Below are positions 1 to 12,975 of a stretch of DNA of 64,000 nucleotides, piece by piece (within the stretch, counting starts at the first letter, position 1; every line of letters starts with the position of its first letter). The position numbers and the translations under genes were made by a program. The notes under the pieces are model-generated. The model ran no database searches, had not been told where the DNA came from, and saw only the letters and a list, made by a program, of their open reading frames with translations. Source of the stretch: Cheilinus undulatus (Eukaryota; Chordata; Actinopteri; Labriformes; Labridae); contig NC_054876.1 in assembly GCF_018320785.1 (NCBI RefSeq), forward strand, positions 6,856,207-6,920,206, in the 5' to 3' direction.

Positions 1-314
1 AAAACAGGACTTGAATCATGAAGCCTGAAGGTGTTCTGTGAAACTGTTGAGTCAATCAGAGAAATTTATGAAATTCCCTGAGGTCTGCAGACACAAACTG
101 AGCACTCTCTCACACCAGTGAGTCATGCAGGCAGCCCATAAACTCTGAGATCTGCATGGGTGCAAGAGTGCAGGCACAGTGCCATATTTGCCATAAAGCC
201 ACGGCCAGTGGATGCGTAAAATCAAACGAGTGCCTGTAAACAACACTGTGCAACACAGGGCGCGATGTCCAAGCTTACAGCATGGGCGTATATAGATACA
301 TGACTGATTTAATG

Positions 315-385
315 ACTGATAATTTCCCTCGAGGAATTATTTGAAACAATTCACTTGAATAATTCGAGGAATCATTTCAGCCCTA
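315..385. mobile_element. hAT end fragment
   Basis: CCCTCGAGGAATTATTTGAA, then TTCGAGGAATCATTTCAG and CCCTA: the CAGCCCTA end and the palindromic CTCGAGGAATTATT words are typical of one end of a fish hAT element. Confidence 0.5.
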
Positions 386-1767
386 GTTCAGAGTAACTTT
401 AGCTGACATGAAAAGGCTCAAGAGTGCAACTGATGGTCAAACAAATTCTTGCAGTGTCAAGGTGCTGTGACTGGCTGCAGTACACACATTTCAGCTATAA
501 AATTAACAATCCGCTGGCCATCCTGTTAATGGTCTGTTTATTGGCAGCTCTGGGATGAAATGCCATTTGTAACAAGCATCAACTCACCAAGGACTGGCCA
601 CACACTGCACAATAATTTTGCTGATTGTCGGGCTGAAACCCTCCTCCCAACCAAAGTAGGCAATGGCCCGATTATCGCATGGTTCTTAAGATTATCTTGA
701 CAGTTTTTCCCGTGGTGTGGTGTGTTATGAGTGAACTTTTTCCTCTATGACCTGATCTGATGTACTCTGACCCAAGATCGTAAACATAAATGTTCAATAT
801 TTACAACCAAAATTCCTTTACATACCAAAAAGTAGTGTGTGGTGAGTACGGAGAACAGCTGAGCAGACACAAGCGTTGAACGGAGTAATAGCCAATCAGG
901 AAGCAAGCTTGGACGAAGGAGGACTTTAAACGAACACAGTCATGGCAGCAACAGTAAACGGGAGGCTAAAAGTTTGTTAAAGGTCAGAAATGGAGAAGAA
1001 CTTGTTGATTTATGGCACCATAAGGAGTGTTTAACAGCATGTACTGTAAAACATAACACAGACAAACTGACAAGAGAGGGAGCGGAACCGAATTGGCAAC
1101 CGCATCGCACTTTTCATATAGCTCACAGTTAACCATACAGTATCTTCAACACTCTAAAGTTGTATTTGACCCTGCAAGATTTGGCGTTTTGAGAGTCAAG
1201 ACCAGGCTAAGACTCTGATAGTCAGTGAGCAGAATCTGTTAGTGTAATGTGCTGACTTGATACTTAAGTTCTGCACCACACACTATACTGTATGAACAAA
1301 TCAGTAAAATCCTTGACTATTATTCGCCGTGTGTGTGGTCACTCACATTGAAGAAATGGGTTAAGATTTAAAAAACCTTTGTGTCTGGCAGGCTTATCTT
1401 AGCATCGCCCTGAAAGATCACGCTGGTGTGGGGACAGCAGCAGCGCCACCTGCATTCTGACCTAAGGAGGGGACACCGATTCCACTGCACAGAGCTCAGT
1501 TCTCTGGCTTCTGATGGTGATTTCAGGCAGACTTTAATGAACGTTCATCACTGAAACAAGAAAATGTGAGATTTTGGCTAAATCCCAAAAGCACAAAAGC
1601 GGCTGCATGATGTGCATTAGGTCATCTGACTATCGCACGCCCATGCAATATGACTATTGTACATATGCACATCGCCATCTTGATAGAAATATGATATGAT
1701 GTTGAGCTTAAAGTGCACTCAAACCTCATAAATAACGTGACAAAAATAATTAAGATTTTAAAAAGGG
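386..1767. other. Non-coding, nothing recognised
   Basis: AT-rich sequence with no convincing exon, RNA gene or bounded repeat. Short open frames here lack codon bias and similarity. Confidence 0.5.
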
Positions 1768-1962
1768 TGCGTATGAGGAGTGCAGATGGTCAAGTGGTTT
1801 AAGACGCTACCCATGTGCACAGGCAGCCCGGGTTCGAATCTGGCCTGTGGCCCTTTACCGCATGTTTCTCCCCACTCTCTTCCCTGTTTCTGAGTCCATC
1901 CACTGTCCTTACTCTACCAAATAAAGGCATGAAAAGGCCCAAAAATAAATCTTTAAAAAAAA
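1768..1962 (+). mobile_element. tRNA-derived SINE
   Basis: CAGATGGTCAAGTGGTTTAA resembles an A box and CCCGGGTTCGAATCTGGCC a B box. A non-tRNA body follows (TCCCTGTTTCTGAGTCCATC), with a tail AAATAAATCTTTAAAAAAAA. The family also occurs at 33303, 42095 and 61890. Confidence 0.82.
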
Positions 1963-3239
1963 GGGTGCATATGCACAAATCCCTACAGTCTTTCTAAATA
2001 CTGATCCACCTGGAGATGTAAGCCTGTAGATTAGCCTTCTTTTTGGCCCTTGATAGACCAACCTTTAACCTTAAACACAGTCAATGCAAGGCTCCTTATA
2101 AGTGAAATTACAGACAGAGCTTTATCCTTGAATAGCCTACATGATATATAAATATAAGTACTGGCACTATTGTCTGCAGTTTTTTTTCTTGCTTCTTGTA
2201 TTTGGATTTCTACATCAAATGATGAAGTTATAGTTTTGCCACCTACAATAAGGGCGTTTTAAAAAGATACATTTTCACACAATCACAGATTAGAGAGTAA
2301 AATATAACTAAGTATAAGGAAACTGCCAGCTTATGATGATGTGAATAGTTGAATAAAGTTAAGTATTTAGTGTGATTAATAATTTTAGAAGCATTAATAG
2401 ACAAACAGCCTTCAATTCATCACCTCACCATGTGTGTTGCCAATTTCCCTCTACCCTCCAAAATGTTTGCACACATGGGTTAAAGTTTGCTTACAGGTCG
2501 GCACATTTCAACCTCAGGTCTGGTTTTTATAGATCACATACTTTGTGCAGGAAGTTTTACTTCCAACTTGAGGCCCAGTTTTGTGAGTTCACAGCATTTA
2601 TAAATGAGACCCCTGGTCTTTTTCACCCATTTATGACATAGGTCAGGCTTCCTACAAATGTTGTTCTTTATAAAGTCTACAGTTGTGTTATTAAAGAGGG
2701 TACAACAGTTTTTTGAGAGTTATTTTGTCTAGAAAAAGAATTGTACAAAGCAGGTTTGCAATGTGATTATTTTATAGAACCACAGATTTTTTGGGGAATA
2801 TTTTTTATTTGTAAATTTAACTTAGGGTCGAAAATGTTTGCATTGTAATCTAATAGTGATTTTTTTCCCCCCAAATATTGCGATTTGATATGCATAGCAA
2901 TACTTTTTTACATTTCTCATCTTATTTATTTCTCAAAAACCAAGCAATAAACCAAGCAATTTTATAAATTATAAACTTTTCATTTCCTGAAAGGTGATCA
3001 TTTTGGAGATACCAATCTTTGGCCCAACACCAGCGTTATGAAAGTTCCACCTGGCCTAAAGATTTTTTTAGATATTAGAATATGCTGAGTTTGAGCAATG
3101 AGATGCTTTTCAAAGAAAATTATAAATTATGGCTGGCTATTTGGGTATTTATATCTCACATTGGGGCATTTACTGTAGTTCTGTGGCTTTATTAACAAAT
3201 AAGAGATTCTAATTTTTTTACCACTCATTATTAATTCTT
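1963..3239. other. Non-coding, AT-rich
   Basis: No exon recognised. The open frame at 2372-2641 has no family resemblance and starts at a non-ATG codon, so it is not called a gene. Confidence 0.5.
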
Positions 3240-3310
3240 TAGTAAAAGGGGGAGGGGCCTCATATTGGTCTTTGCCCTGGGCCTCAAAACGACTAAAACC
3301 AGCCCTGCCT
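3240..3310. mobile_element. MITE end fragment
   Basis: GGGGGAGGGGCCTCATATTG and GCCCTGGGCCTCAAAACGAC then AGCCCTG resemble one end of a common hAT-type fish repeat. No partner end was found. Confidence 0.4.
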
Positions 3311-3799
3311 CACACCTGCAGCTCTCCAGACACATCATAACACTCTGCCTCATTTTGTAGCTTTGGTTTTATATTTCTGCTCTTTTGACAATATTTGTGA
3401 TCATTGGTGCATTAAGATCAACTTAAACACCCACGTTTGTACAAATTTCACCAGATATGACATTATCTCCAGGTGTGATCCATGATCCGTGTGTGTTATG
3501 CTCGTTGATGACGCGCATCGGCATAATTGTCAAAAGATATGGGAGTGAGAGAGCATTGGCAGGAAGTGGCTGGAGAAAAAGTTAAAATGAGGAAATGGGA
3601 AGCTTCAGATTAAACACAACAGCACACTTCAATGAATGAGCAAACTGAAGAGACACACCACCCGCGGACCTCCTCCGCTCTCTTCTCTCACACGCACTCC
3701 TCCATAGAGTGCATCTGAAAAATATGGATTTAAAATAATAAACGTTTAAATTTGGAAGTTAAAGCCTGTCTGTCTGGTAACAGATTTATTGATGTGACC

Positions 3800-4080
3800 T
3801 ACCATGAATCTTTACTGATGACAGTGTTTACCTTCATAAAGGTTTTTAGTTAAAGTTTGTGCAGCTGTCTGCACATCAGCAGACATGCTCAGCCAGTGGA
3901 GGGAGCGACACACTGCATCTGGCTCCTTAGTAACAGAAACGAGAGAGGAAAATAATAAAACTAATAAATAGAAAAGCTCAGAGTCGTGCTTGCATGATTG
4001 GGCAAGTCCTAACAAGTTTTGCTTGCCCATCAACTTTTTGAAGTTGCCCGGGCATCTGGGCAACCATTAATGTCGGACCC
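3800..4080 (-). mobile_element. Possible transposon coding fragment
   Basis: The minus strand has a short frame with CPGNFKKLMGKQNLLGLAQS near 4055-3990, reminiscent of sequences seen in fish hAT-like elements. Too short to be sure. Confidence 0.3.
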
Positions 4081-4084
4081 TGTC

Positions 4085-4370
4085 TAATCCACCAAACAGC
4101 AAACAAGAGTCAATGGCAGAATAAGCTGTTTGACGTTGGAAGAGAAGATTTGGCAAATTTTCATGGGCACAGCCCACATACTCAGCTCTGCTGCTCATCC
4201 CACAAATGCATGTTCCTTACAAATGTGGCACCATTTTAAAGGTTTCCAACAAGATATAAGACTTAAGATATAACATATAAGATTTATTGACAAGAAGCAC
4301 TGTTACAAAAAAGAAATAATCTACCAAACACAAATTTCCTTACATTTTGTGCTAAGTTTATTTGATATAT
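4085..4370 (+). mobile_element. Solo terminal repeat of the 60.3-61.5 kb Tc1-like element
   Basis: The stretch from AACAAGAGTCAATGGCAG through CACATACTCAGCTCTGCTGC to ACAAATTTCCTTACATTTTG matches the right terminal repeat at 61235-61505 with scattered changes. No transposase sequence adjoins it. Confidence 0.75.
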
Positions 4371-6039
4371 TAATCTTAATCTAAATTTCGATTAAATGCC
4401 CACCCCCTAATTGAATGACATCAGTGATAGTTGCACAAAAAATATCTTAATTTATGGACAAAACCATCCTGGATACTTTTTCAAGTTCTGTTTTCTGCCA
4501 TCACATGTCAATTAACTGTTGATCCCTTCTGCTCACTATGACAACTAATTATGATGGGTAAAATTCACTGGAGGGAAATTGTAGTGATTTCAGTATGTTA
4601 AATTGCATAAACAGACCAGAGAAATGCATCTGAACTGTGCTGAATGAAAGCAGATAACTAACATGAGGAGCTGAGCGGGGTGGCATTATGCCCGCTGTGC
4701 TGTAAACTAAACCTCATGCTCAGCCGAGCTTGCACTGCTGCTGTCCAGATTGTCGAGGCAGAGGGAACAGAGACTGTGCACGTCTTGGGTTATCTTTCCC
4801 CTGCTGTGTCTACATAGGCAAAAACTAATTAATTCTACTCAGGTACTGATTGAGCTAGTGTAGTTAATTTGTAGACTGAGTGACTTCACACTCCGCAGAG
4901 ATATGGGAAACACTTTAAGAGACTGCTGCTAATGTTGAAGTTTAACTATGCCTATGAGTCACTTCTGGAAAAGATTTCTGTGCCAGATGTTAAGTAGTTT
5001 GGGTCTTTTAAACATTTCTAAAGCTGACTGTTAAACACACTAACCTGTTTCAGAAAGCTGGCATTCTTTCACAACACTGTGAAATGAAGGGTGAAAAGTC
5101 TTAGACCAGTTGTATACTCTTACTGCAGCAAAGGTGTGTTTCCCTGATCCCCTAATTAAAACTGTTTTCAAATTTCCAACCCTTTTCTGCTAATATAATG
5201 GTGTTGTTAACAGGTTTATTTCATATCTGCAAAAGTCATGACTTTAAGGGTGACATCCACTAATGTCTTGATTAATTTTTGAAATGTCAGAGATTCAACA
5301 CATGATAATGAACAATAGATTTAACAGTTTGGTTCTTATGGTGTGTGACGTGCAATAAGATGAACAACAAGAAACACCACACACTAATAGATTTATTCAC
5401 CAACAGCCAGTCTCCACTCTCCAAACTGGACATCATGGGCAGCCACAAATGACTCTAGAGCAGGGTTGTTTTTTTAGAGTGTGATAGAGTGAGCATCCCC
5501 TGACACAACATAATTTATTTTTTAGTTTGACTTTAGTGTTTTTCTTCTCCTACACTCTTCCACAGATATGATTTGATAGGAATAAAATTGAAACAACTAT
5601 ATTTAAAAAAATCACTTTACCATCTGTAAACTTTTCTGTAAGACATCTAATATTTGGTGTGCCTGTTTTTAAACATGGATCTTTACAAGGTTGTTAGTTT
5701 ATTCGTTTATGCAATGAACTTATTGGCAATATTACCTGATTTATATACTTACCTTTGATTAAGTGTGAACAGTTAGTTTGGGTTTATGTTGATGCAGGGT
5801 TGCACTGTGAAGGAATAACTATGATCTTCTTCCACCTTCAGCCTTGTCAGGTGTCTTGGTACTGACAGTGCTTAAGGTCTCACTTTTTTAGTTTCACTTC
5901 CTTTTATAACCTTGCAAAGAAGATGGATTTGCCGGACTGTTACTGGGAAAATCCACCTTGAAAAGCTCAAATCCAAAATATTTGTGCTGAACCAAATATG
6001 GTTCTGACCAATCACCTTCCAGAGAACAAGGCGGTAGCT
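4371..6039. other. Non-coding, nothing recognised
   Basis: AT-rich sequence without a clear exon or bounded repeat. Confidence 0.5.
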
Positions 6040-6490
6040 ATGAGCGGGTAGAGCAGGGGTCATCAAGTACATTTGCACCAGGGCCAGATTTATTCTCAAC
6101 AGAAGCTCTGGGGGCCGGACTTTCAAGTACACAAAAATTAAATATTTTAGTCTGGCTAACATATTATTGTAGGCCTGACAACAGAATTAACTGGGCCCCT
6201 GAAAATCCCAGAGAATGGGCCCTCCCCAATTGTGATTTAACACCAGTATCAACTTATTTTAACCCTTTTTTGCCTCTTTAACCCAATTTTAGCCATGTTT
6301 TAACCCCTTGAAACCACTTTTCCTGCATGGTTTATCCCCTTTGTGCCTCTCGTATCCATTTTTGCCACTTTTCTTCTATTTTTGCCAATTTTTAACCTCT
6401 TTTCATTACACTTTTTCAACAATAGTTACAACTTTTAACCAATTTTTGCCACTTTTTACTTATTTTTTGCTACTCTTTAACCCCCTTTTT
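6040..6490 (+). repeat. Composite repeat: hAT-like end, unique head and degenerate TTTTTGCCACTTTTAACC array, copy 1
   Basis: GCAGGGGTCATCAAGTACAT and CTCTGGGGGCCGGACTTTC look like a hAT end. The head CCAGAGAATGGGCCCTCCC then CAATTGTGATTTA leads into a run of words such as TTTTTGCCACTTTT and TTTTAACC (6240-6490). The same head plus array recurs inverted at 21990-22985 and directly near 35955-36340. Confidence 0.65.
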
Positions 6491-8299
6491 GCAGCAAGGA
6501 CCGGTCTTTGGTCTGGTTTTAACATCAGAGATCGGTTCACTGAGGCTCTCCTGCTTGTTTTCATAGCCCGTTCTGCCATGCTCTGGCTCAGCATCTGTAA
6601 TCTCATGCAACTCACGGTGACCTTTTACTTTTAAACAAGAGTTCTGTTTGCTGTAGGTACTCACTAGGTAGCTGGATGTGTTTCATGCCTAAATGTCTTT
6701 CAGTTACAGTTCTGCACCTCAGGAAAAAGTCATATGGACTTTACATGAAGGAAGGATAACTTTCGAAATGTCTGCCCATCTGTACACTTTGGAGAAAAGC
6801 AATTAAGAACTATGGCAGCTCATAAATCTCACCTGTTGAGACAGCTGAGCTAAAGTTTAGCTAAGATGCTAACGCTAAAACGCTAAACGCTAAATGACTT
6901 CTCTGAGTTAAAACTCAGAGAAGTCTTCAGTTATCACTGTAACAACAGCCCCTTTACTCACCAGGTATACAACCGTAACGTGTTGTTGGGATTGATTGAT
7001 TTGGTGACATAATCAATACATCTGAGCCCACGTATAGATATTAAACAGAGAGGACTTCACTGAGCTGGAGATCAGCTGTTCTCCAGTGAATTAATTCAAG
7101 GATGAAAACAATCAAGAACGGTCAGATAAACAGAGAAAGGATATAACGATGTTGTTGTGACATGTAGACTGAATACTCACATTAAGAGGAATTATGAAAG
7201 AAAAAAATGTATAGAAAGCTGTTTAATCTGACTGTTTTCTATATTAACATAACCCCTTGTTTTCCTGTACTAGCAGACACACAGAGCTCTGTCTATCCAA
7301 ATCTCCATGTGACTTTAGATTTGTTTTAATTTGTGTTTATTGGGAAAATCTGATATTTAGTTTGTACTGTTATTGGCATTAATAATGCTAAGGAAGATAC
7401 AAGTACAGAAGGATGAACATGTACCAGTAAAAACTCATTTTAATATTTATCTCCTAATTTAATGTCAAAGTAAGACGCCTGGGTGTGATGAAAACTTTCT
7501 TAAACATAACTTCAGAATGTTAGCACAAGAGGCCTGGCATTTAGTCTGTTTTATTAATAAGAACAAATAAACGTAGATTATTATGAAATTATCAAACCAA
7601 ACCCAATCAAATCGTATTGGACCGAATCATTCTGTATTTTAATGAATCGTCAGTGAATCGAATCGTAGTCTGAGAACCGATTTTCGAATCAAATCGTCTT
7701 GAAAAGGAGAGAGCAGCTTTTACAGCTATTACAGCTATTACAGCAGCTTCTGACCTCATTTAACATCACAGCCTGGATCTTTGACTCACTGTGGATGTAG
7801 AAAAGAAAGTCAAAAGTTAAAATAGACTTTTAAATGGTTGTTTAAGCTGTTGTAAGATGAAGACCTGCAGCACTGGGCTCTCGACAAACTGAGACAAACC
7901 AAAGCAGCACTTAGCTTGTGTTAAAGCCCCAGGCAGGCTGACAGAGATGGCACACTGACTTTGTTGCGGTACAACCGTCAAACTTTGAGAGGAAAGAACA
8001 CGTGTTTTTCCCTGCTAACCGTGCTTAGTATCAACGGCAAGAGGGTGACATTCGGTTAGTTACCTGGCTACACGTGGCTACAAGCCAGAAATACCATATG
8101 TCTCAGTAGCGTTGGCAGAGCTGCTCAAATCTCAGCCTTGCCAATCTATAAATAGCTTGCACCAACAACTAAAGGTAGCGAACCTATTACTAAGACTATA
8201 GGGATTATGGCAATGGGCGAATTTCCCAGAATTTTGAAGTATCCCTTTAAAGCCACTGTCCTTATTGACAACAGCCCTTTTATTGATTTTTTAAATCGA
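6491..8299. other. Non-coding with hAT-like scraps
   Basis: Around 7590-7700, repeated GAATCGAATCGT-type words are the usual inner sequence of fish hAT relics. The rest is unassigned. Confidence 0.45.
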
Positions 8300-9130
8300 T
8301 CGTGTCAATATAATTTGGCTTTTTTTTTCTTTTTTTAACCAAAAAATAACAAAATAACCTTTAATGTCAAAGTGAAAACATATCTCTACAAAGTAATGTC
8401 AATTTAACACAGTTATCTAAGGTAAAATAAGTAATTGCATAAATATTCATCCCCTTTAAAGTGACTAACCTAATTCAATTGAAGTCCAGCCAACTGGTGC
8501 TAGTCATCTCACAGTAAGTGGAACAGGGATCATCTGAGTGCAGTGAATGTGTTTTAAGTCATTGTAGTATAAGGACACCTGCGTCTGGAAGGTCCAGTCA
8601 CTTCTTAATCAGTATTCCTCACTACCATTACACCTTGATGACAAAAGAACATTCCAAGCAACTCAGAGAAAAGGTTATTGAAACGTGTAAGTCAGGAATT
8701 AGATGCAGAACATTCCCAAGGTACTGAAGGAAGGAATATGGCACACTGCCTAGATCAGGCCATCCTCACAAACTGAGAGACAGAGCAAGAAGGGGACTAG
8801 TGAGAGAGGCCACCAAGACACCTATGATCCCCGTGCAACCCGACAGAGCATGATCTGGCCTTGAGAGCCAGACTACTGCTATTGCAGCCAAAGATGCATC
8901 TTCTAAATACTGACTTGAAGGGGTTGAATATTTATGCAGTCACTTATTTTACATTACACATTTGTTTATTTGACATAACTTTGTAGAAACTTGTTTTTTA
9001 ACTTTGAGATTAAAGAGGTTTTTAGACATTTTTGGTCAAAAAAGTCAAATTATTTTGACCATGATTGACTTTTCAAACAAATGAAAGGGTTAAATATCCA
9101 ATGGGGTGAATACTTTTCAAATGCACTGTA
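8300..9130 (+). mobile_element. Tc1-like transposon relic with N-terminal transposase fragment
   Basis: A frame at 8638-8850 reads MTKEHSKQLREKVIETCKSG, then EYGTLPRSGHPHKLRDRARR with shifts, the helix-turn-helix part of Tc1 transposases. The right end reads GGGGTGAATACTTTTCAAAT then GCACTG with TA at 9129-9130, the reverse complement of the element end at 12025. The catalytic part is missing and the left end is eroded. Confidence 0.75.
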
Positions 9131-10308
9131 TGTTAGAAGTGAAAACCGATTGGGGCATTACTGCATTTGCTTGGACTCAGTTGTTATTGCTATGGTCTGA
9201 CTGGCACACTTTCCTGACTGATTCATTGTGCTGTCTAATTTTAAGTGCATTCAGGCTTTCAGTCCTGTATCCTGTGACTAACATAACATGAGTGTGACAT
9301 TTAGAAACTAGTTTAAACATTTGCAGAGATTTGGCCTTGTGGAAAAATCTACGTGTTATGAAAACAACTGACAAGATAACTCTTTAACAAAGCCCTGGTA
9401 TGCCATGCACTCTTTGACTAAATACCTAAATTGAAGGCCTATATGTTTAAAGCTGCATTTGACTGATTTCAATCACTGTCCTTAGTTTGTGTACTGTTTT
9501 TGGTTAGGTTTTCTTTTCTTTCTACTCACATTTAACCAACTTGAATAAGAAAAATGAGAAGGAACTCTGAGCTAGTCTGCATTGCAAAAGTTACTCGGCA
9601 CATTTTAGCGTAAAGGGCTAAAAGGTGTTAAACACTGAATGTAAATGATACCATGATTGTTTAAATGAGGCTTCCATATAACACCTTTACTGCCGCATTA
9701 GTGCTTTGGTCCATGGTGTCTGTCCATCGATGTTCATGTGTCTGCGTCCCTGGTGGATTATCTTACACTCTGATTCATCGGGTCCATTGATGAGCCGGTA
9801 GCAGCAGGCCAAAGACCCGTGTTACTTACTAAAGGGATGGATCTCTTTCCTTTCTTTATTTGAACTCTAGCAGAGCGGCAGTCACATAGAGACTGTCTAA
9901 CTGCCTTGATTTGTGTGTAACTTGAAAGGATTATTGGGCTGTAGTACATGTATTTCATAGTATCCTGTTAAATCCAGTCATTTGTGGTGAACATTGACTC
10001 AGACCTGCAGAAACTTAAGGGTTCACTGAATTCCCTGCTGATTGTTTACTCAGTGAACTGCATCCTGTCACAACATACAAACATTTACTAGTGGTTAATT
10101 ATAGAATTATTTGAATTCATTTTCAGATTGTAAACTCTAATTTTATTACGTAGATGCACTGAATATTATTTATTAGGTTTTCAATTTCAGGAAAAAACAA
10201 TATCCAGATCTAATGCTCATCAATAATCAGCCTTTTATGTCACTTTATTAACATGATGGTAATGTTGAACATATTTCTAGTGACTATGAAAAGAAATCCT
10301 TAAATCAG
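9131..10308. other. Non-coding, nothing recognised
   Basis: No exon or bounded repeat between the Tc1 relic and the piggyBac-like element. Confidence 0.5.
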
Positions 10309-10312
10309 TTAA

Positions 10313-11167
10313 TCCTTAGAGCTCCAGCAGCATGGATCCATGCCACAGGCACACCCCTTTGTAAATTGCTTGGTAACTCTTGAACCGTAAGTCGTAGATA
10401 CTAACTTGTTTTTTCCTGTGAAAGCTCTGTGTTGTACCTTTATTCATGCATTTGTAGATCTAATAGAACATTTTCTAGTGAGCCCAGAACTTGGCTGACT
10501 TCCCGGGGTCTCTGAAGACAGGGTTGTCATATACAACAGTAAGTGACACAGTTTACAAAAACATTAATAACTTTTGAACCATAAGTCATAGACACTCTTT
10601 TTTCCTATGAAAACTGACCATTTTGCAGGTTGGCTTTTTCCGGTGGGTAGTGCAGTATTTGTTGAGGGCAGTGTTGACATGCAGTGCATTGTGGGAGTGG
10701 TGGTTGTCGACCAGTTGCGTATCTACTGCTTCAAGGAATGGCACAAATGAATCTAACTACAAAAAGGCGCATAGACTTTCTTTGTATATATGTAGGCCTA
10801 GATATTTTGAAAACCGATAGTCACAGAATGTTTATTCTTTCACTGTTTTGTCCCCAAGAGATGGGAAAACAAGTCTGTGCAACGAAAAGGCATAGCCACT
10901 ATTGTTTACTGTGTGTTATCAATAAAAATCTTTTAGTTTCAAATTCTGATTTGTTTTCTTATTTTGTCTTTAGAGTCCTGTAACTTTTTCGAAATTCAAG
11001 TGACATTACTATAGTAGATATATTCTTAAAGCCCAGTTTGTCCTGAAAAAAAAAAAGATGTATAGAGCTTGACTTGTGCACCACAGGGTTGATGTTTTAC
11101 AAGCTTATTAAGACAAAAAGTCCAGACGAGACATGATGGTGAAAAAAATAGCTGTGAGCTCTAAGGG
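10313..11167. mobile_element. piggyBac-like TTAA-flanked non-autonomous element (855 bp)
   Basis: The left end TTAA-TCCTTAGAGCTC (TTAA 10309-10312) mirrors the right end GAGCTCTAAGGG-TTAA (TTAA 11168-11171). A 12-bp inverted repeat next to duplicated TTAA fits piggyBac. Inside, a block starting TTGAACCGTAAGTCGTAGA (10380) recurs at 10573 with changes. No transposase is seen. Confidence 0.72.
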
Positions 11168-11450
11168 TTAATATAGTGTCTTATCATCCTTTTAATTTAA
11201 AGATATATAACTAAAAAAAAAATTGTGTTGGCTGGTGAAGCAGAAAACGTGATCGATGCACTCTATTATGTTAATATTAGTGTATTTAAGTTAGATGTAA
11301 TCTTTGTTGATAATACTGATGTCAAGCACTTCTTGTTAATCCTAGCTCATCACATACTGTCTCATTAGAAACAGAGGGTTTTTCGGTTAAGTGTTTGTTA
11401 AAGCCCTTGTAAAGGACAACCTGAAACATAAGTCTAAACACACTAGACAT

Positions 11451-11949
11451 TAGGGCTGGGCAATTAATCACAAATTAGATTAAATCGCAATATGGCTGCT
11501 GCAATTTTCATATTGCAGAAGGTACAATATATTTTTAACCTGAAATTTGTGTCAAAATACCAGTTTAAACTTTTTTTTTGCAGCAGAGACATTATGCATT
11601 ATATTTCATGCAGTCATTCTAGTGGCATATTTTGAGAATACGGTTCAAAAAATATAATTTTTTTCTTCAATTTGTATGTTTTTCTCTTTAAATATTAGAA
11701 TTATATAAAAATGATCATTCCATTGAATAGAACAGTTCATATCCAAATTGCAAATAAGTCAAAATCATCACAATTGGATAAAACTAGCGCTGAACAATTT
11801 TGAAAAAATATCTGATATCGTTATTGATTATTTTTGTTGGAAAATACATGACATGAGGAACTTCAGAAATAATTGCATATCAAATCACAATCACAATATC
11901 AGGTAAAAAAAAATCGCAATAGATTTTTTTCCTAAATGGTTCAGCCCTA
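11451..11949. mobile_element. hAT-type MITE with perfect 8-bp duplication (499 bp)
   Basis: The start TAGGGCTGGGCAATTAATC and the end CAGCCCTA are flanked by CTAGACAT on both sides (11443-11450, 11950-11957). The interior is AT-rich with ATCGCAAT-type words. The TAGGGCTG ends match those of the elements in the 27-30 kb region. Confidence 0.85.
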
Positions 11950-12024
11950 CTAGACATAATGGAATAAAGTTGTTGTAACGTTGTGAAAATGCTGAGACGT
12001 ATGTGTGACTGAATGCTGGATTTA

Positions 12025-12975
12025 CAGTGCATTTAAAAAGTATTCACCCCTTGAATGTTTTACCCTTTTCTTTTTTTTCATTCATGGTCAATATAATTTG
12101 GCTTTTTACAATTAGTGTCAGTTAAATGAAAATATGTAACGTAAATTAAGCGACTGCATAAATATTCAACCCCTTAAAGTCAGTATTTAGTAGAGTCACC
12201 TTTGGCTGCAATCACAGCCTTGAGTCTGTGTGGATAGATCTCAATCAGGTTTGCACATCGGGACACTGAAATTTTACTCCATTCTTCTTTGCAAAACTGC
12301 TCAAGCTCTGTCAGGTTGCACAGAGATCAGGCGTGGACAGCCCTTTTCAAGTCCAGCCACCAATTCTCTTTGGGAGTGTCCCATTTTAGTAATTTCTATC
12401 TTTTTTAGTTCCAGTCTAGGTTTAGGCGATAAAAACTCAAGACATTTTAGTCTAGTTTTAGTTCATTAAAAGTCCTCACATTTTAGTCTTTACCTTTAGT
12501 CCAAGCATTTATTTTCTTGCCTAAATCTGGTACCAGATCATGGTAGTGTGTTTTATGCACTCTGCCAAACCTGGGGTCCCTGCTTCCTATAGCTGAGAGG
12601 CAGCATAGCTACAGCTGCATTGTTTTTTGACACATTTATCCGCAGTGGAGAAATAACGTGGATTTTGAATGTCAGACGGAAACTACATTTCATGTTAGTC
12701 CAGTTCTAGGCATCTTGATGAAAACTAAACTTAGTTTTAGTCGGTTTTAGTCATCACAGATCTGTTTTTGTTAGTCCTAGTCCAGTTATTGTAAAGGAAA
12801 CAAAGTCTGTCGATGACTAGTTTTAGTCATAGTTTTAGTTGACGAAATTAACACTGCTCCGTGGGACCTTTGGCTTTGACTTGGCCACTCCAGAACATTG
12901 ACATTGTGGTCTTTAGCATATTTCTTTCTATCTTTCACTGTGTGCTTATGGTTATTGACCAGCTTGAAAAATGAC
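12025..12975 (-). mobile_element. Tc1-like transposon, partial, interrupted by another repeat
   Basis: It starts after TA at 12023 with CAGTGCATTTAAAAAGTATT, the same terminal repeat as 8300-9130. Minus-strand transposase sequence is recognisable in GCCTTGAGTCTGTGTGGATA, CTTCTTTGCAAAACTGCTCA and CTTGGCCACTCCAGAACATT. The middle (about 12372-12862) is replaced by an unrelated insertion. The right end is lost near 12975. Confidence 0.72.
12372..12862. mobile_element. TTTTAGT-rich repeat inserted in the 12-kb Tc1 relic
   Basis: The sequence repeats TTTTAGTCTAGTTTTAGT-like words and ends GACGAAATTAACACTG. The same words, inverted, occur at 58920-59136 (ACTAAAACTA, AATTAACACTG). It interrupts otherwise continuous Tc1 sequence. 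Its ends and class are not clear. Confidence 0.6.

Noticed and set aside
6308..6634. 108-codon open frame rich in F, L and T
   Set aside because: Translation of the TTTTTGCCACTTTT tandem array, not a membrane protein.
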